Numbered from the stretch's first letter, positions 14,834-21,122 are shown. The stretch is DNA of 23,969 bases from JALRHH01 sp964590315 (GCA_964590315.1 CAZPVS010000017.1:1-23969), one strand, 5' to 3'. A program made the numbers and translations. The notes: generated by a model not told the origin, from the letters alone.

Positions 14834-15139
14834 TTACCAGCTGCGGGTGTTGCCACCACGGTCACCGCCAAAAGAACGGTTTTCACGTGGTTGCTGTGGG
14901 CGAGCTTCGCTCACGATGATTGCGCGACCAGCAAGTTCCTGGTTGTTAAGCTTCTCAACAGCGGCCTTAGCCTCGTCGTCACTGCTCATTTCCACAAATC
15001 CAAAGCCTTTTGAGCGATTGGTCTCGCGGTCCATGATTACTTTTGCTGATACAACGGTACCGGCGCTCTTGAAGAATTCTTCGAGCTCCTCGTCACGTAC
15101 ACTGTAGGCTAATGAACCTACAAATAGTTTGGCTGCCAT
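14834..15139 (-). CDS. RRM-type RNA-binding protein, 101 aa
   Basis: A single RNA-recognition motif: RNP2 LFVGSL (5-10), RNP1 KGFGFVEM (44-51) with both aromatic RNA-stacking residues, and a conserved last strand (IIVSEARP), followed by a short Arg/Gly-rich tail. This is the layout of the small single-RRM proteins of cyanobacteria and several other bacteria, which bind RNA and are often cold-induced. A Shine-Dalgarno GAGGAG lies about 11 nt upstream. The long upstream region to the divergent gene (15140-15381) holds a TTTGTT-A-AACAAA inverted repeat at 15277-15289 and allows a 5-prime leader of about 100 nt or more, which may regulate the gene. Confidence 0.93.
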   Translation of the reverse strand: MAAKLFVGSLAYSVRDEELEEFFKSAGTVVSAKVIMDRETNRSKGFGFVEMSSDDEAKAAVEKLNNQELAGRAIIVSEARPQQPRENRSFGGDRGGNTRSW

Positions 15140-15307
15140 ACTTGGGCATACTCCTCTTATAACTTCTCTGAGGTAGAGTGCCAGTGGCGCCTCCAGCTGC
15201 TCCTCAATCGAACATTTTACTAACCCTAGAACTCTTAAGCAGCTGAATCTAGTGCTTTTACCATACCATGTTTATGTTTGTTAAACAAATACAAAATATG
15301 TTTTTTA

Positions 15308-15335
15308 TTGCATAGCTATGTTTTAGTGGTATTCT
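15308..15335 (+). promoter_or_regulatory. Promoter of the SPFH-like gene
   Basis: TTGCAT (15308-15313), 16-bp spacer, TATTCT (15330-15335) with TGG upstream making an extended -10. The leader is about 40 nt and ends in AGGAGGTG before the ATG at 15382. Confidence 0.6.
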
Positions 15336-15381
15336 GATCATATCTACCGTTCCATGAGAGATTCACTAGGAGGTGAGCACA

Positions 15382-16074
15382 ATGGTACTTGGTAGTGCAC
15401 TTTCAGGATTACCCGGCGGTTCGGCGGTAAAGACAATTGTGAGCATCATTGCGCTCACAGTCTTCCTCGGGGGAATGTTTAAGGCATTCTTCTACCGAAC
15501 CAAGTACGGGTACGCATCTGTGTACAAGCGCAACGAAAAGCTTGTCACCCGGCCAGACGGAACTCACAAGGTCAAGGGCCCTGGTTGGCACTGCAAGTTG
15601 GCCATTCGTGACGACGTCGAAAACGTCAATACGCAGGTTCAGCCTACCGACCTGGAAACGCAGACCATCTTGCAGGAGCAGGACGGCAAGAAAGTCAAGC
15701 GAATCGTCCGGGGCTCAATCGAGTGGCAGGTTCCGTACGACAAAGGTGACCACAGAGACTTCCCGGCACGGGCTGTCCGGGTCACCGGCTCTTTGACAGA
15801 GCTAGTCACCAACACTGTGCAGGATGGTGTACGATCCATGTTGGCAAATGGCCACTTCTCTGGTGAACCCATTGATAGTGACCAGGCGCTGGAACTTGTT
15901 ACCGCCCTGATTGGTCACAAGCTGCGCAAGTACGGAGTCGTGCTGATCAGCATATTCTTCAGCGACGATGCCCCCTCGGAGGCAAACTTCCTCGTAGATG
16001 CGCTCAGCAATACGACCGCCAACTCCGTAGCGCACGCTGGACCACATCTCATTCGTGACGACATGCCAGCGTGA
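15382..16074 (+). CDS. SPFH/band-7-like membrane protein, 230 aa
   Basis: An N-terminal membrane helix (about residues 15-37) is followed by an SPFH (stomatin/prohibitin) type domain: YGYASVYKRNEKL, KGPGWHCKLA (the family's GPGlh turn), a VRGSIEWQVP strand, an amphipathic helix and VVLISIFFSDDAPSE. Such proteins form membrane-associated oligomers that organise microdomains or regulate proteases. The 230-aa length is short, lacking the long C-terminal coiled coil of most relatives. The start is set by AGGAGGTG, a full anti-16S match, 6 nt before the ATG; the GTG at 15373 is too close to it. Codons are strongly C/G-ending and the promoter and terminator are strong, suggesting high expression. 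Confidence 0.78.
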   Translation: MVLGSALSGLPGGSAVKTIVSIIALTVFLGGMFKAFFYRTKYGYASVYKRNEKLVTRPDGTHKVKGPGWHCKLAIRDDVENVNTQVQPTDLETQTILQEQDGKKVKRIVRGSIEWQVPYDKGDHRDFPARAVRVTGSLTELVTNTVQDGVRSMLANGHFSGEPIDSDQALELVTALIGHKLRKYGVVLISIFFSDDAPSEANFLVDALSNTTANSVAHAGPHLIRDDMPA

Positions 16075-16097
16075 AATGCGATCATCCTGAAATCCAC

Positions 16098-16152
16098 GCC
16101 CGCCCGGCGTTTTTCGCGAAAGCGAACTACACCGGGCGGGCCTTAACTTTTT
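16098..16152 (+). terminator. Nested terminator after the SPFH-like gene
   Basis: GCCCGCCCGG (16098-16107) pairs perfectly with CCGGGCGGGC (16132-16141); the loop holds a GNRA hairpin TTCGC-GAAA-GCGAA. CTTAACTTTTT follows. Confidence 0.85.
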
Positions 16153-16161
16153 AGAGCTTAT

Positions 16162-16458
16162 TTATCCGTTATCAATAACCAGTTCCAGATGAGCGTGCTC
16201 CTGTGCACGAAAGTCCTCACCAGCCAGATGCAGAGGAATGGGGTCGCGCTGGACATACGTCTCTGGGTTAATTCCTTGTGCCCGCAACGCCTCTCGCGCT
16301 TCTTGCAGCTCACGGATAAGTACGATTTGTCGTAAGCCCGCAATACTTACTTTTTGCATGAGTTCTGCGTATTCAGCCGATACTTCTGCCGATTCGCGCA
16401 ATATTCCTAAGTATCTTGAAAGGGGATCAAACCCTGGTTCTTGTTCAGCGACACTCAT
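16162..16458 (-). CDS. Hypothetical protein, 98 aa
   Basis: A small soluble protein of unknown function. Residues 15-62 form a long charged helix that may coil (LRESAEVSAEYAELM to LQEAREALRAQG), then NPETYV and a short C-terminal segment with several histidines (HLAGEDFRAQEHAHLEL). The start is supported by AGAGGAAAT directly upstream and a TATAAA box about 12 nt upstream on the coding strand. It is convergent with the SPFH-like gene. Confidence 0.6.
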   Translation of the reverse strand: MSVAEQEPGFDPLSRYLGILRESAEVSAEYAELMQKVSIAGLRQIVLIRELQEAREALRAQGINPETYVQRDPIPLHLAGEDFRAQEHAHLELVIDNG

Positions 16459-16626
16459 ATTTCCTCTTTGTTTATAGGATTGTGCTTTTCGTTATACGCC
16501 TATCTGCCACAAAATGCTAGTGCTATTAACAGTAAGCGGATTGAGGCAAGAAGATTGCGAATATTTATATCATGGTGCGGATAGCGAAAAGGATTGTGGT
16601 ACAGCACTATTAACGAAGTTAGAACC

Positions 16627-17268
16627 TTATTTGTCGTACATGCTTAATACATCGGCGGCTTTTTTGGTTCTTAAATCCAATATTGTTAATCCTTTTTTCT
16701 TCAATACTTCATCCACTATCCATGTTCCGGTTTTGTATGCAATCCAGCGTTCTTTTAATTCGGGGTGATAAAACTTCCATTTCGAATAAACATCTTCATC
16801 CGCAAAAACTTCTGCACTCAATTTTCTCAATTCTTCTGCCCACTGCTTTAACCTTTCTGCTGAGATTTGCCTATAATCGCCATATGGTTCAAATACTCCA
16901 GCGTATTCGCGCTCGAACACCGTGGCCATACCTTCGTAGAGCGCATTGTCTATTGCTGAAAATGGGCCGTCTTCTCCGGTGAATCTTTGGCTAAGATGAA
17001 AAGACTCATGGAACACGGTTGGTCTTATGTTGGTTTCTTGCTTTTTCTTATCCTCAAAATTTGGGTCAAGTGAAATTGTGATAACGTTACTTGAATATGC
17101 GTAACCTCCGATTCCAGTGTCCTCAAGTATTCCATAGTCGGAAAAATATATTTGAATGGTTTCCGGTAAATTAGTTAGCAGCTTACGGACTTCGTCTAAC
17201 GAATCGGAAATAAGGGGTTCGAATGGCGATTCATATGATTTATTTTGATAGTGTATTACTTCGATCAT
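16627..17268 (-). CDS. Putative HExxH zinc metallopeptidase, 213 aa
   Basis: Contains HESFH (87-91), the zinc-binding HExxH motif within PTVFHESFHLSQRF, and 20 residues later YEGMA with Glu112, a plausible third zinc ligand as in gluzincin-type enzymes. The surroundings resemble the DUF2268 type of predicted zinc proteases (family assignment tentative). No signal peptide or membrane helix is seen, so it is probably cytoplasmic. TATAGT ends 7 nt before the ATG on the coding strand with no Shine-Dalgarno site, so the mRNA is predicted to be leaderless. It is followed on the same strand by nothing close; the gene upstream ends in a terminator at 17281-17312. Confidence 0.6.
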   Translation of the reverse strand: MIEVIHYQNKSYESPFEPLISDSLDEVRKLLTNLPETIQIYFSDYGILEDTGIGGYAYSSNVITISLDPNFEDKKKQETNIRPTVFHESFHLSQRFTGEDGPFSAIDNALYEGMATVFEREYAGVFEPYGDYRQISAERLKQWAEELRKLSAEVFADEDVYSKWKFYHPELKERWIAYKTGTWIVDEVLKKKGLTILDLRTKKAADVLSMYDK

Positions 17269-17280
17269 GGTCTTAACTAT

Positions 17281-17312
17281 AACAAAAAGTAGACGCCGTT
17301 CTGACGTCTACT
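17281..17312 (-). terminator. Terminator of the 175-aa membrane protein gene
   Basis: On the minus strand AGTAGACG pairs with CGTCTACT, followed by TTTTTGTT. It overlaps the promoter area of the downstream metallopeptidase gene. Confidence 0.75.
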
Positions 17313-17359
17313 AATTAATTCCCGATTGGTACACGGTAGTAAACGAAGTTCAAATGCTT

Positions 17360-17887
17360 TTAACGATGGAAAAGCAGATAGGCTAGAGAGAAGTAGATGA
17401 TAGCGAGTGACAATGCAAAAACAAAACCTTTCCATTCTGTCAGATAGACGTGCTTATTACTGATTTGAACTATACTTTTGTCAATTTTATTATCAACAGA
17501 GAGAATTCTACTCGATAAGCTCCTGTCAAGCCGTTGCTTGATCAGTTTTTCATAAAGACTTTCAAGAATAGCCGCTAAAAAGAATGACCCGATAAGTATA
17601 ATTGACCCTAGACGAGCGTACGGGAAATTAAGGAGCCAGTTCATAGCAAAGGGCATAATGATAAAGATTGTTGCATATAAGAAGACTGCCTGTCCCGGAC
17701 TGTATAGTTGCTTAATGAAGTCCCAAACAAAGTAAAGTAGTAGAACATACAATACTACTAGGATACTTGCCTGGTACCTTGTCTCTGGAAGCATCGTTCC
17801 AAAAAACAAACCCAATCCGATCGCAGAAATAAGAAAAAATGTTGTGTAACTTGAGTTTACCTCTGCATAGTTTCTATTTTTTGGCAT
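17360..17887 (-). CDS. Polytopic membrane protein, 175 aa
   Basis: Five predicted membrane helices (about residues 13-31, 36-54, 66-88, 92-108, 152-172) with a charged cytoplasmic stretch (about 112-148, KLIKQRLDRSLSSRILSVDNKIDKS) before the last one. I do not recognise a family. The start region TGTAATAATGCGATG has an AT-rich possible -10 within 4-9 nt of the ATG and no Shine-Dalgarno. Its base composition is AT-richer than the housekeeping genes, like the neighbouring metallopeptidase and mobile element, so it may be accessory DNA. Confidence 0.65.
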   Translation of the reverse strand: MPKNRNYAEVNSSYTTFFLISAIGLGLFFGTMLPETRYQASILVVLYVLLLYFVWDFIKQLYSPGQAVFLYATIFIIMPFAMNWLLNFPYARLGSIILIGSFFLAAILESLYEKLIKQRLDRSLSSRILSVDNKIDKSIVQISNKHVYLTEWKGFVFALSLAIIYFSLAYLLFHR

Positions 17888-17908
17888 CGCATTATTACAT
17901 TAGCAAAA

Positions 17909-17931
17909 CACCAAACGAGATTCAAACCTAC
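17909..17931. repeat. Degenerate attachment-site-like remnant
   Basis: CACC-N5-AGATTCAAACCTAC matches the attachment core (CACC-N5-GGATTTGAACCTAC) at most positions, and the following CTATTAA resembles the flank after the left cores (TCTAAA) rather than the tRNA flank. It may be a scar of an earlier insertion. Confidence 0.3.
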
Positions 17932-17956
17932 TATTAAGAGAGGAAATCACACTCAA

Positions 17957-17988
17957 CAAAAAAGAGATTGAATTGTTCTTCAATCTCT
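17957..17988 (-). terminator. Probable original terminator of tRNA-Arg
   Basis: On the minus strand AGAGATTGAA pairs perfectly with TTCAATCTCT, followed by TTTTTTG. It lies 16 nt beyond the CCA of the leftmost attachment core, where the terminator of an uninterrupted tRNA-Arg gene would be. Confidence 0.7.
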
Positions 17989-18004
17989 ATCTGTAATTTC
18001 ACTC

Positions 18005-18032
18005 TGGTACACCCGGCAGGATTTGAACCTAC
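18005..18032 (-). repeat. Attachment core, left end (attL)
   Basis: 28 bp identical to the T-arm-to-CCA end of tRNA-Arg(GCG) at 22642-22669, same orientation. Left flank is the presumed chromosomal terminator; right flank is element DNA. Confidence 0.85.
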
Positions 18033-18147
18033 TCTAAATATGCTCTCACTGAATGCGTTCAGCTCGAGGCCAAGCAAGGAAAACGTAAACAGCCACGGGC
18101 TATTTACGCCTCCGGTCGTAGGTTCATAATCGCTGGAGAATATCGCC

Positions 18148-18186
18148 AAATAAAATACCCGTTCGTCTATGAACGGGCACTTTATT
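18148..18186 (-). terminator. Terminator in repeat unit 1 (copy at 18330-18368 in unit 2)
   Basis: CCCGTTC and GAACGGG around GTCTAT, with AAATAAA and TTTATTT arms, so it works in both directions. On the minus strand it directly follows the CCA of the core at 18187. Confidence 0.7.
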
Positions 18187-18483
18187 TGGTACACCCGGCA
18201 GGATTTGAACCTACTCTAAATATGCTCTCACTGAATGCGTTCAGCTCGAGGCCAAGCAAGGAAAACGTAAACAGCCACGGGCTATTTACGCCTCCGGTCG
18301 TAGGTTCATAATCGCTGGAGAATATCGCCAAATAAAATACCCGTTCGTCTATGAACGGGCACTTTATTTGGTACACCGTCACCCGAAATGTTAGCACTTA
18401 TTTATGATGAGTTTCGGCGTTGGCGGGAGTTATTAAAGCCAGAGTTCCAACAATATATGAATCAGCCAACCACGAATGTGTAA

Positions 18484-19398
18484 TTATCTAAGGTGAAATG
18501 TCGTTGATGAATTCAGCCCAGGATCTTTTGGGTTTCTATTGTAAAGTTCAAGCTGTTGATCTAATGCGATGCCTAGATCACTACCTGGTCCTTCCTCCGT
18601 CAATATTTTCGCAAGTAGCTTACTAATAAAGTCACCGTAGGATCTTGGACGCAATTCTCGTTGCAACTCTCGTGATTGTATACGCGGCTCTTCAGCAAAA
18701 CCCAAACCAGGAACCACCGTTCCGTCTTGGCTGAGTATGGACTTTGTAAAGCGCGGGGCAGTAGCAATCATTTTTTCAGACTCGCTTACAATAAGATCAC
18801 TTACGGTATCAACAACTTTTTGTGCATCTTCGGGGTTCATGTAGATAACGATCTTATCGGTACGATTAAATATCTCTGTCATGTCGTTAGCGTCAATATC
18901 TGATTGAGGCAAGTCTTCAGGCTTTAAATCTGGAGCCCGGTGTACTAGATATATGCGCTCATCATCATTGACGGCAAGTGCAGCCTTAATATCTACACTA
19001 ACACCTATTTCAAAAAGTCGTTCAGTAAGATCAACCAGAATGGAATTTACTGCTTCAGGCCTAGGATTAACGTATAAACGCCCAACCTGTTTCATGGTGT
19101 CGTAACCACCATTAATCAAATATGCCTGCCAACCAAGGCTTGGTGTGTACTTAATTTCACCCCCTTGAGCAATGTCCCTTACAGCAGAGGCAGCCATTAA
19201 AGAATCGTCTGAATATGATTTCATTTGATCCAGAGTAGGAGCTTGTGCCTCCTCCACTGCACCGTGATAGAAATTATCATAGATCGTTTTGGCTAGTTTA
19301 CTCGGGTCGGTAAGCTCACCAGGTTCAAGGTTGTGTGCATAATCTTGAAATGCCAGTGTATCAGGGGTTACATAATCGATAGGACTTGGTGAGGTCAT
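18484..19398 (-). CDS. Cargo protein resembling HopA1 family, 304 aa
   Basis: Soluble protein without signal peptide. The segments VGRLYVNPRPEAVNSILVDL (105-124), an RTDKIVIYMN strand (179-188), APRFTK (214-219), GLGFAEEP (231-238) and SYGDFISKLLAKIL (253-266) match, from memory, the order of motifs in the HopA1 effector-like family, which also occurs outside type III systems. That assignment is tentative. It is the only cargo in the mobile element and is transcribed away from rep. The promoter is excellent on the minus strand: TTGACA (19430-19435), 17-bp spacer, TATAAT (19407-19412), and the ATG follows after only 8 nt, so the mRNA should be leaderless. Strong constitutive expression is likely. 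A host- or competitor-directed role is speculative. Confidence 0.7.
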   Translation of the reverse strand: MTSPSPIDYVTPDTLAFQDYAHNLEPGELTDPSKLAKTIYDNFYHGAVEEAQAPTLDQMKSYSDDSLMAASAVRDIAQGGEIKYTPSLGWQAYLINGGYDTMKQVGRLYVNPRPEAVNSILVDLTERLFEIGVSVDIKAALAVNDDERIYLVHRAPDLKPEDLPQSDIDANDMTEIFNRTDKIVIYMNPEDAQKVVDTVSDLIVSESEKMIATAPRFTKSILSQDGTVVPGLGFAEEPRIQSRELQRELRPRSYGDFISKLLAKILTEEGPGSDLGIALDQQLELYNRNPKDPGLNSSTTFHLR

Positions 19399-19406
19399 AA
19401 TTATTA

Positions 19407-19435
19407 ATTATAGCACTTATGCTTGTATTTGTCAA
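19407..19435 (-). promoter_or_regulatory. Consensus promoter of the element cargo gene
   Basis: Perfect TTGACA and perfect TATAAT on the minus strand with a 17-bp spacer and TGC before the -10. The hexamer ends 8 nt before the ATG. Confidence 0.88.
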
Positions 19436-19463
19436 TCCTACATCCGGATTAGCCACTTAAATG

Positions 19464-19487
19464 CACACGCTCCGCGTGTGCTACAAT
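19464..19487 (+). promoter_or_regulatory. Promoter and operator-like hairpin of the candidate RNA
   Basis: Extended -10 TGCTACAAT (hexamer 19482-19487). Just upstream, overlapping the spacer, is a perfect inverted repeat CACACGC-TCC-GCGTGTG (19464-19480). Predicted transcript start about 19494. There is no good -35. Confidence 0.5.
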
Positions 19488-19493
19488 GTTGCG

Positions 19494-19919
19494 TTTCCGG
19501 GTGTGGTTTCTGACTTGTCGGAACAGCACGGACGTCCATGTTAGTAATCATAAGCATTTTTCTTTTGGAAACGTAAGCGATAAAATATACGCACGTTGAG
19601 ACATTCGAAATCCGAAGTGAGCATTTGAGCCTGCGGTGGAACGATCGACACGTTAGACCTAGATTGCTAGGCGACATTTCAAAAGCCCGTCTGATGCGTA
19701 TCACAAGATACATACACAAGTAGACAAGCTGTACGGTAACGAGGCCCTACTTAGTCAACAGAACCTTTTAGTAACAGTAAACGGTTGCGGACACTGCGAA
19801 CAAAGCTCACAACACCATTTCAAGGTGTGCTCTTTCAAGAGCGAGTTTTGTTGCGTCCAAATACACTGACAATTTAATCGTAAATCATAGAGAGCCACCC
19901 AGAAATGGGTGGTTTTTTG
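19494..19919 (+). ncRNA. Candidate large structured non-coding RNA, about 425 nt
   Basis: No open frame of note on the plus strand, but a promoter before it, a terminator at its end and many local helices: GTTTCC (19493-19498) with GGAAAC (about 19568), CCTAG-ATTG-CTAGG, GTATC-ACAA-GATAC, ACACC...GGTGT, GCTCTT-TC-AAGAGC, and a longer imperfect pairing of GGAC...GAACAAA...GCTC with GAGC...TTTTGTTGCGTCC near the end. It occupies a tenth of a very small element, so it probably matters. It could be a copy-number or regulatory RNA, or an ornate large RNA of the kind found in phages. No known family was recognised. Confidence 0.55.
19895..19919 (+). terminator. Terminator of the candidate element RNA
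   Basis: CCACCC (19895-19900), loop AGAAAT, GGGTGG (19907-19912), then TTTTTTG. Confidence 0.9.
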
Positions 19920-19959
19920 TTACCCAAACAAGAAGTCAAAAACCCATACAAATTGAACA

Positions 19960-20051
19960 CCAGCCTGGGATTAAGGACCTCCCGAAAACCGGAGTGGCGT
20001 TGGTGCCTAGCGCAAGGCGCGGCACCCGCCGTCCTCGGTCAAACCGGCTGG
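19960..20051 (+). other. Multibranched fold upstream of rep
   Basis: Helices nest correctly: CCAGCC (19960-19965) with GGCTGG (20046-20051) closes the whole; inside are GGAC (19975) with GTCC (20031), CTCC/GGAG (19979-19994), a long arm GGCG-GGTGCC-GCGC (19996-20013) with GCGC-GGCACC-CGCC (20017-20030), and CGGT/ACC (20036-20045). It may act as RNA (rep leader) or as folded single-stranded DNA (replication origin). Confidence 0.6.
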
Positions 20052-20056
20052 AGCTG

Positions 20057-20088
20057 TAATGTCTATCCTACTTGATGGATAGACATTA
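20057..20088. other. Candidate rolling-circle origin hairpin (dso)
   Basis: Perfect 12-bp stem TAATGTCTATCC (20057-20068) with GGATAGACATTA (20077-20088) and loop TACTTGAT. The loop contains ACTTGAT, which resembles the known nick sites of phiX174 (ACTTG/ATA) and of pC194/pUB110-type plasmids (TCTTG/ATA). It lies 38 nt before the rep start. Confidence 0.6.
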
Positions 20089-20126
20089 CTTAGTTACTTA
20101 CCCCTTAGAAAGGAGAGAACATAAGT

Positions 20127-20939
20127 ATGTCTCTTTTAGATAGTTATATCGTTAATCAAGAAATTAAAACCGTACTTAAAGTCTACCCAGATTTCATACG
20201 GTTGTATCAGTATGCCCAGCCATTTTATGTCAGACGTTTTGATTTCAATGAACGCCGTTTCTACGACCCGGACAAGCCCAGCAAGCCCTCGGCAATTGAT
20301 CCAGAGGAATACGAACGTATGTCACTCGGACGAGCCAAGACCAAAGTCATCGACCTTGCCCTAAGTAACCCATTCGACATGTTTATGACGTTTACTTTTG
20401 ACAGCAAGAAATACGACCGCTATGACGTAGACGCTCGTAAACAGCAACTAGGATTCTGGTTCAACAATCAACGTAACATTCATGGTAAGTTCGGTTATCT
20501 AGTTGTACCGGAATATCACAAAGACGGAGCACTCCATTTTCATGGCTTATTCATGGACTATAAAGGAAACCTCAAAGACTCTGGAATAAAACAGAACGGT
20601 AGAACTGTATACAACATCGCCTCATATCGGGGTGGCTACACTACTGCCGTAAAGATAGACAATATCGCTAAAGTTGCTGGTTACATCGGTAAGTATCTCA
20701 CCAAAGACATGCCCAAGTTCAAAGGCAAACAACGCTACTGGCGGAGCAATGGCCTCAAACTGCCACTCAAGATTATTAACCCACTGCTCAATAACGAAGA
20801 TAAAGAGTTATTTAGCAGTATCCATAAAGATAACCACGTAGAAATCTTTGAAATTCGGGGTCAGTTACCAGATAACGACCTGGCTCGTATAGCAGATTAC
20901 GGCAAGCAACGTTATAACGATTTGTACGCAACGGAGTAG
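20127..20939 (+). CDS. HUH rolling-circle replication initiator (Rep)
   Basis: Replication-associated protein of the HUH endonuclease class, which nicks one strand at the origin and stays covalently bound through tyrosine. Motif 1 MFMTFTFD (85-92), the HUH motif HFH in GALHFHGLF (His137, His139), and the tyrosine motif GYIGKYLTK with Tyr186 and Tyr190 (YxxxY, as in phiX174 gpA and filamentous/microvirus-type Reps). The length of 270 aa fits small Rep proteins (G2P/ORF2-like). Start: AGGAG (20111-20115) lies 11 nt before the ATG. First gene of a three-gene unit with the 57-aa and recombinase genes. A candidate origin lies just upstream. Confidence 0.85.
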   Translation: MSLLDSYIVNQEIKTVLKVYPDFIRLYQYAQPFYVRRFDFNERRFYDPDKPSKPSAIDPEEYERMSLGRAKTKVIDLALSNPFDMFMTFTFDSKKYDRYDVDARKQQLGFWFNNQRNIHGKFGYLVVPEYHKDGALHFHGLFMDYKGNLKDSGIKQNGRTVYNIASYRGGYTTAVKIDNIAKVAGYIGKYLTKDMPKFKGKQRYWRSNGLKLPLKIINPLLNNEDKELFSSIHKDNHVEIFEIRGQLPDNDLARIADYGKQRYNDLYATE

Positions 20940-20948
20940 CAGAATGTA

Positions 20949-21122
20949 ATGAACCGTACAAACCCTGCCACACCACCTCCAGAGCCTTCACGAGACGAAG
21001 TGCGCCTCGAAGCTTTGGCATGGGCAGAGTTTTTGTACGACGAATACATGCTGAAAAAGCATAAGCAATTGCTTTTAGATAATCAGGACTTCAAAATAGA
21101 TTCAAACGAGGGTAACAAGTGA
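20949..21122 (+). CDS. Small protein, 57 aa, between rep and recombinase
   Basis: MNRTNPATPPPEPSRDEVRL then a helical, acidic/aromatic stretch (EALAWAEFLYDEYMLKKHKQ) and a polar tail. Its stop overlaps the recombinase start (GTGA, 21119-21122), a classic translational-coupling arrangement, and it begins 9 nt after the rep stop. GGAG at the end of rep provides a ribosome-binding site. Immediately before the ATG is a start-stop pair ATGTAATG (20944-20951). By position it could be a recombination directionality factor or a Rep partner, but no domain is recognised. Confidence 0.65.
   Translation: MNRTNPATPPPEPSRDEVRLEALAWAEFLYDEYMLKKHKQLLLDNQDFKIDSNEGNK

Larger units (their letters stand above)
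18005..18377. repeat. Two identical 182-bp tandem units plus 9-bp partial third
   Basis: Units 18005-18186 and 18187-18368 appear identical, followed by TGGTACACC (18369-18377), the first 9 bp of a third. Each unit starts with the 28-bp tRNA-Arg core. Inside each unit: GAACCTAC and GTAGGTTC as an 8-bp inverted repeat enclosing GCCTC/GAGGC, CGTAAA-AGCC-ACG-GGCT-TTTACG and TGAA-TGCG-TTCA hairpins, then a terminator-like hairpin CCCGTTC/GAACGGG flanked by A- and T-rich arms. The terminator reads on the minus strand directly downstream of the next core's CCA. Confidence 0.9.

Noticed and set aside
16514..16768. Plus-strand frame of 84 aa
   Set aside because: It overlaps the 3-prime end of the metallopeptidase gene antisense and has no ribosome-binding site.
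18005..18377. CRISPR array
   Set aside because: The repeat period is 182 bp with no short-repeat/spacer alternation, and the units are identical throughout.
17934..18397. Two overlapping minus-strand frames of 86 and 71 aa with nearly identical sequence
   Set aside because: They are products of the duplicated 182-bp unit reading through tRNA-derived DNA and a terminator. The unit length is not a multiple of three and no start signal is seen.
18388..18483. Short plus-strand frame of 31 codons (MLALIYDEFRRW...)
   Set aside because: No ribosome-binding site or promoter. It may be the tail of a gene lost at the repeat boundary, but this cannot be supported.
20127..20939. Rep as an IS200/IS605-type transposase
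   Set aside because: The two-tyrosine YxxxY motif, the MTFTFD motif and the upstream hairpin origin fit a replication initiator better, and no subterminal transposon ends were found.
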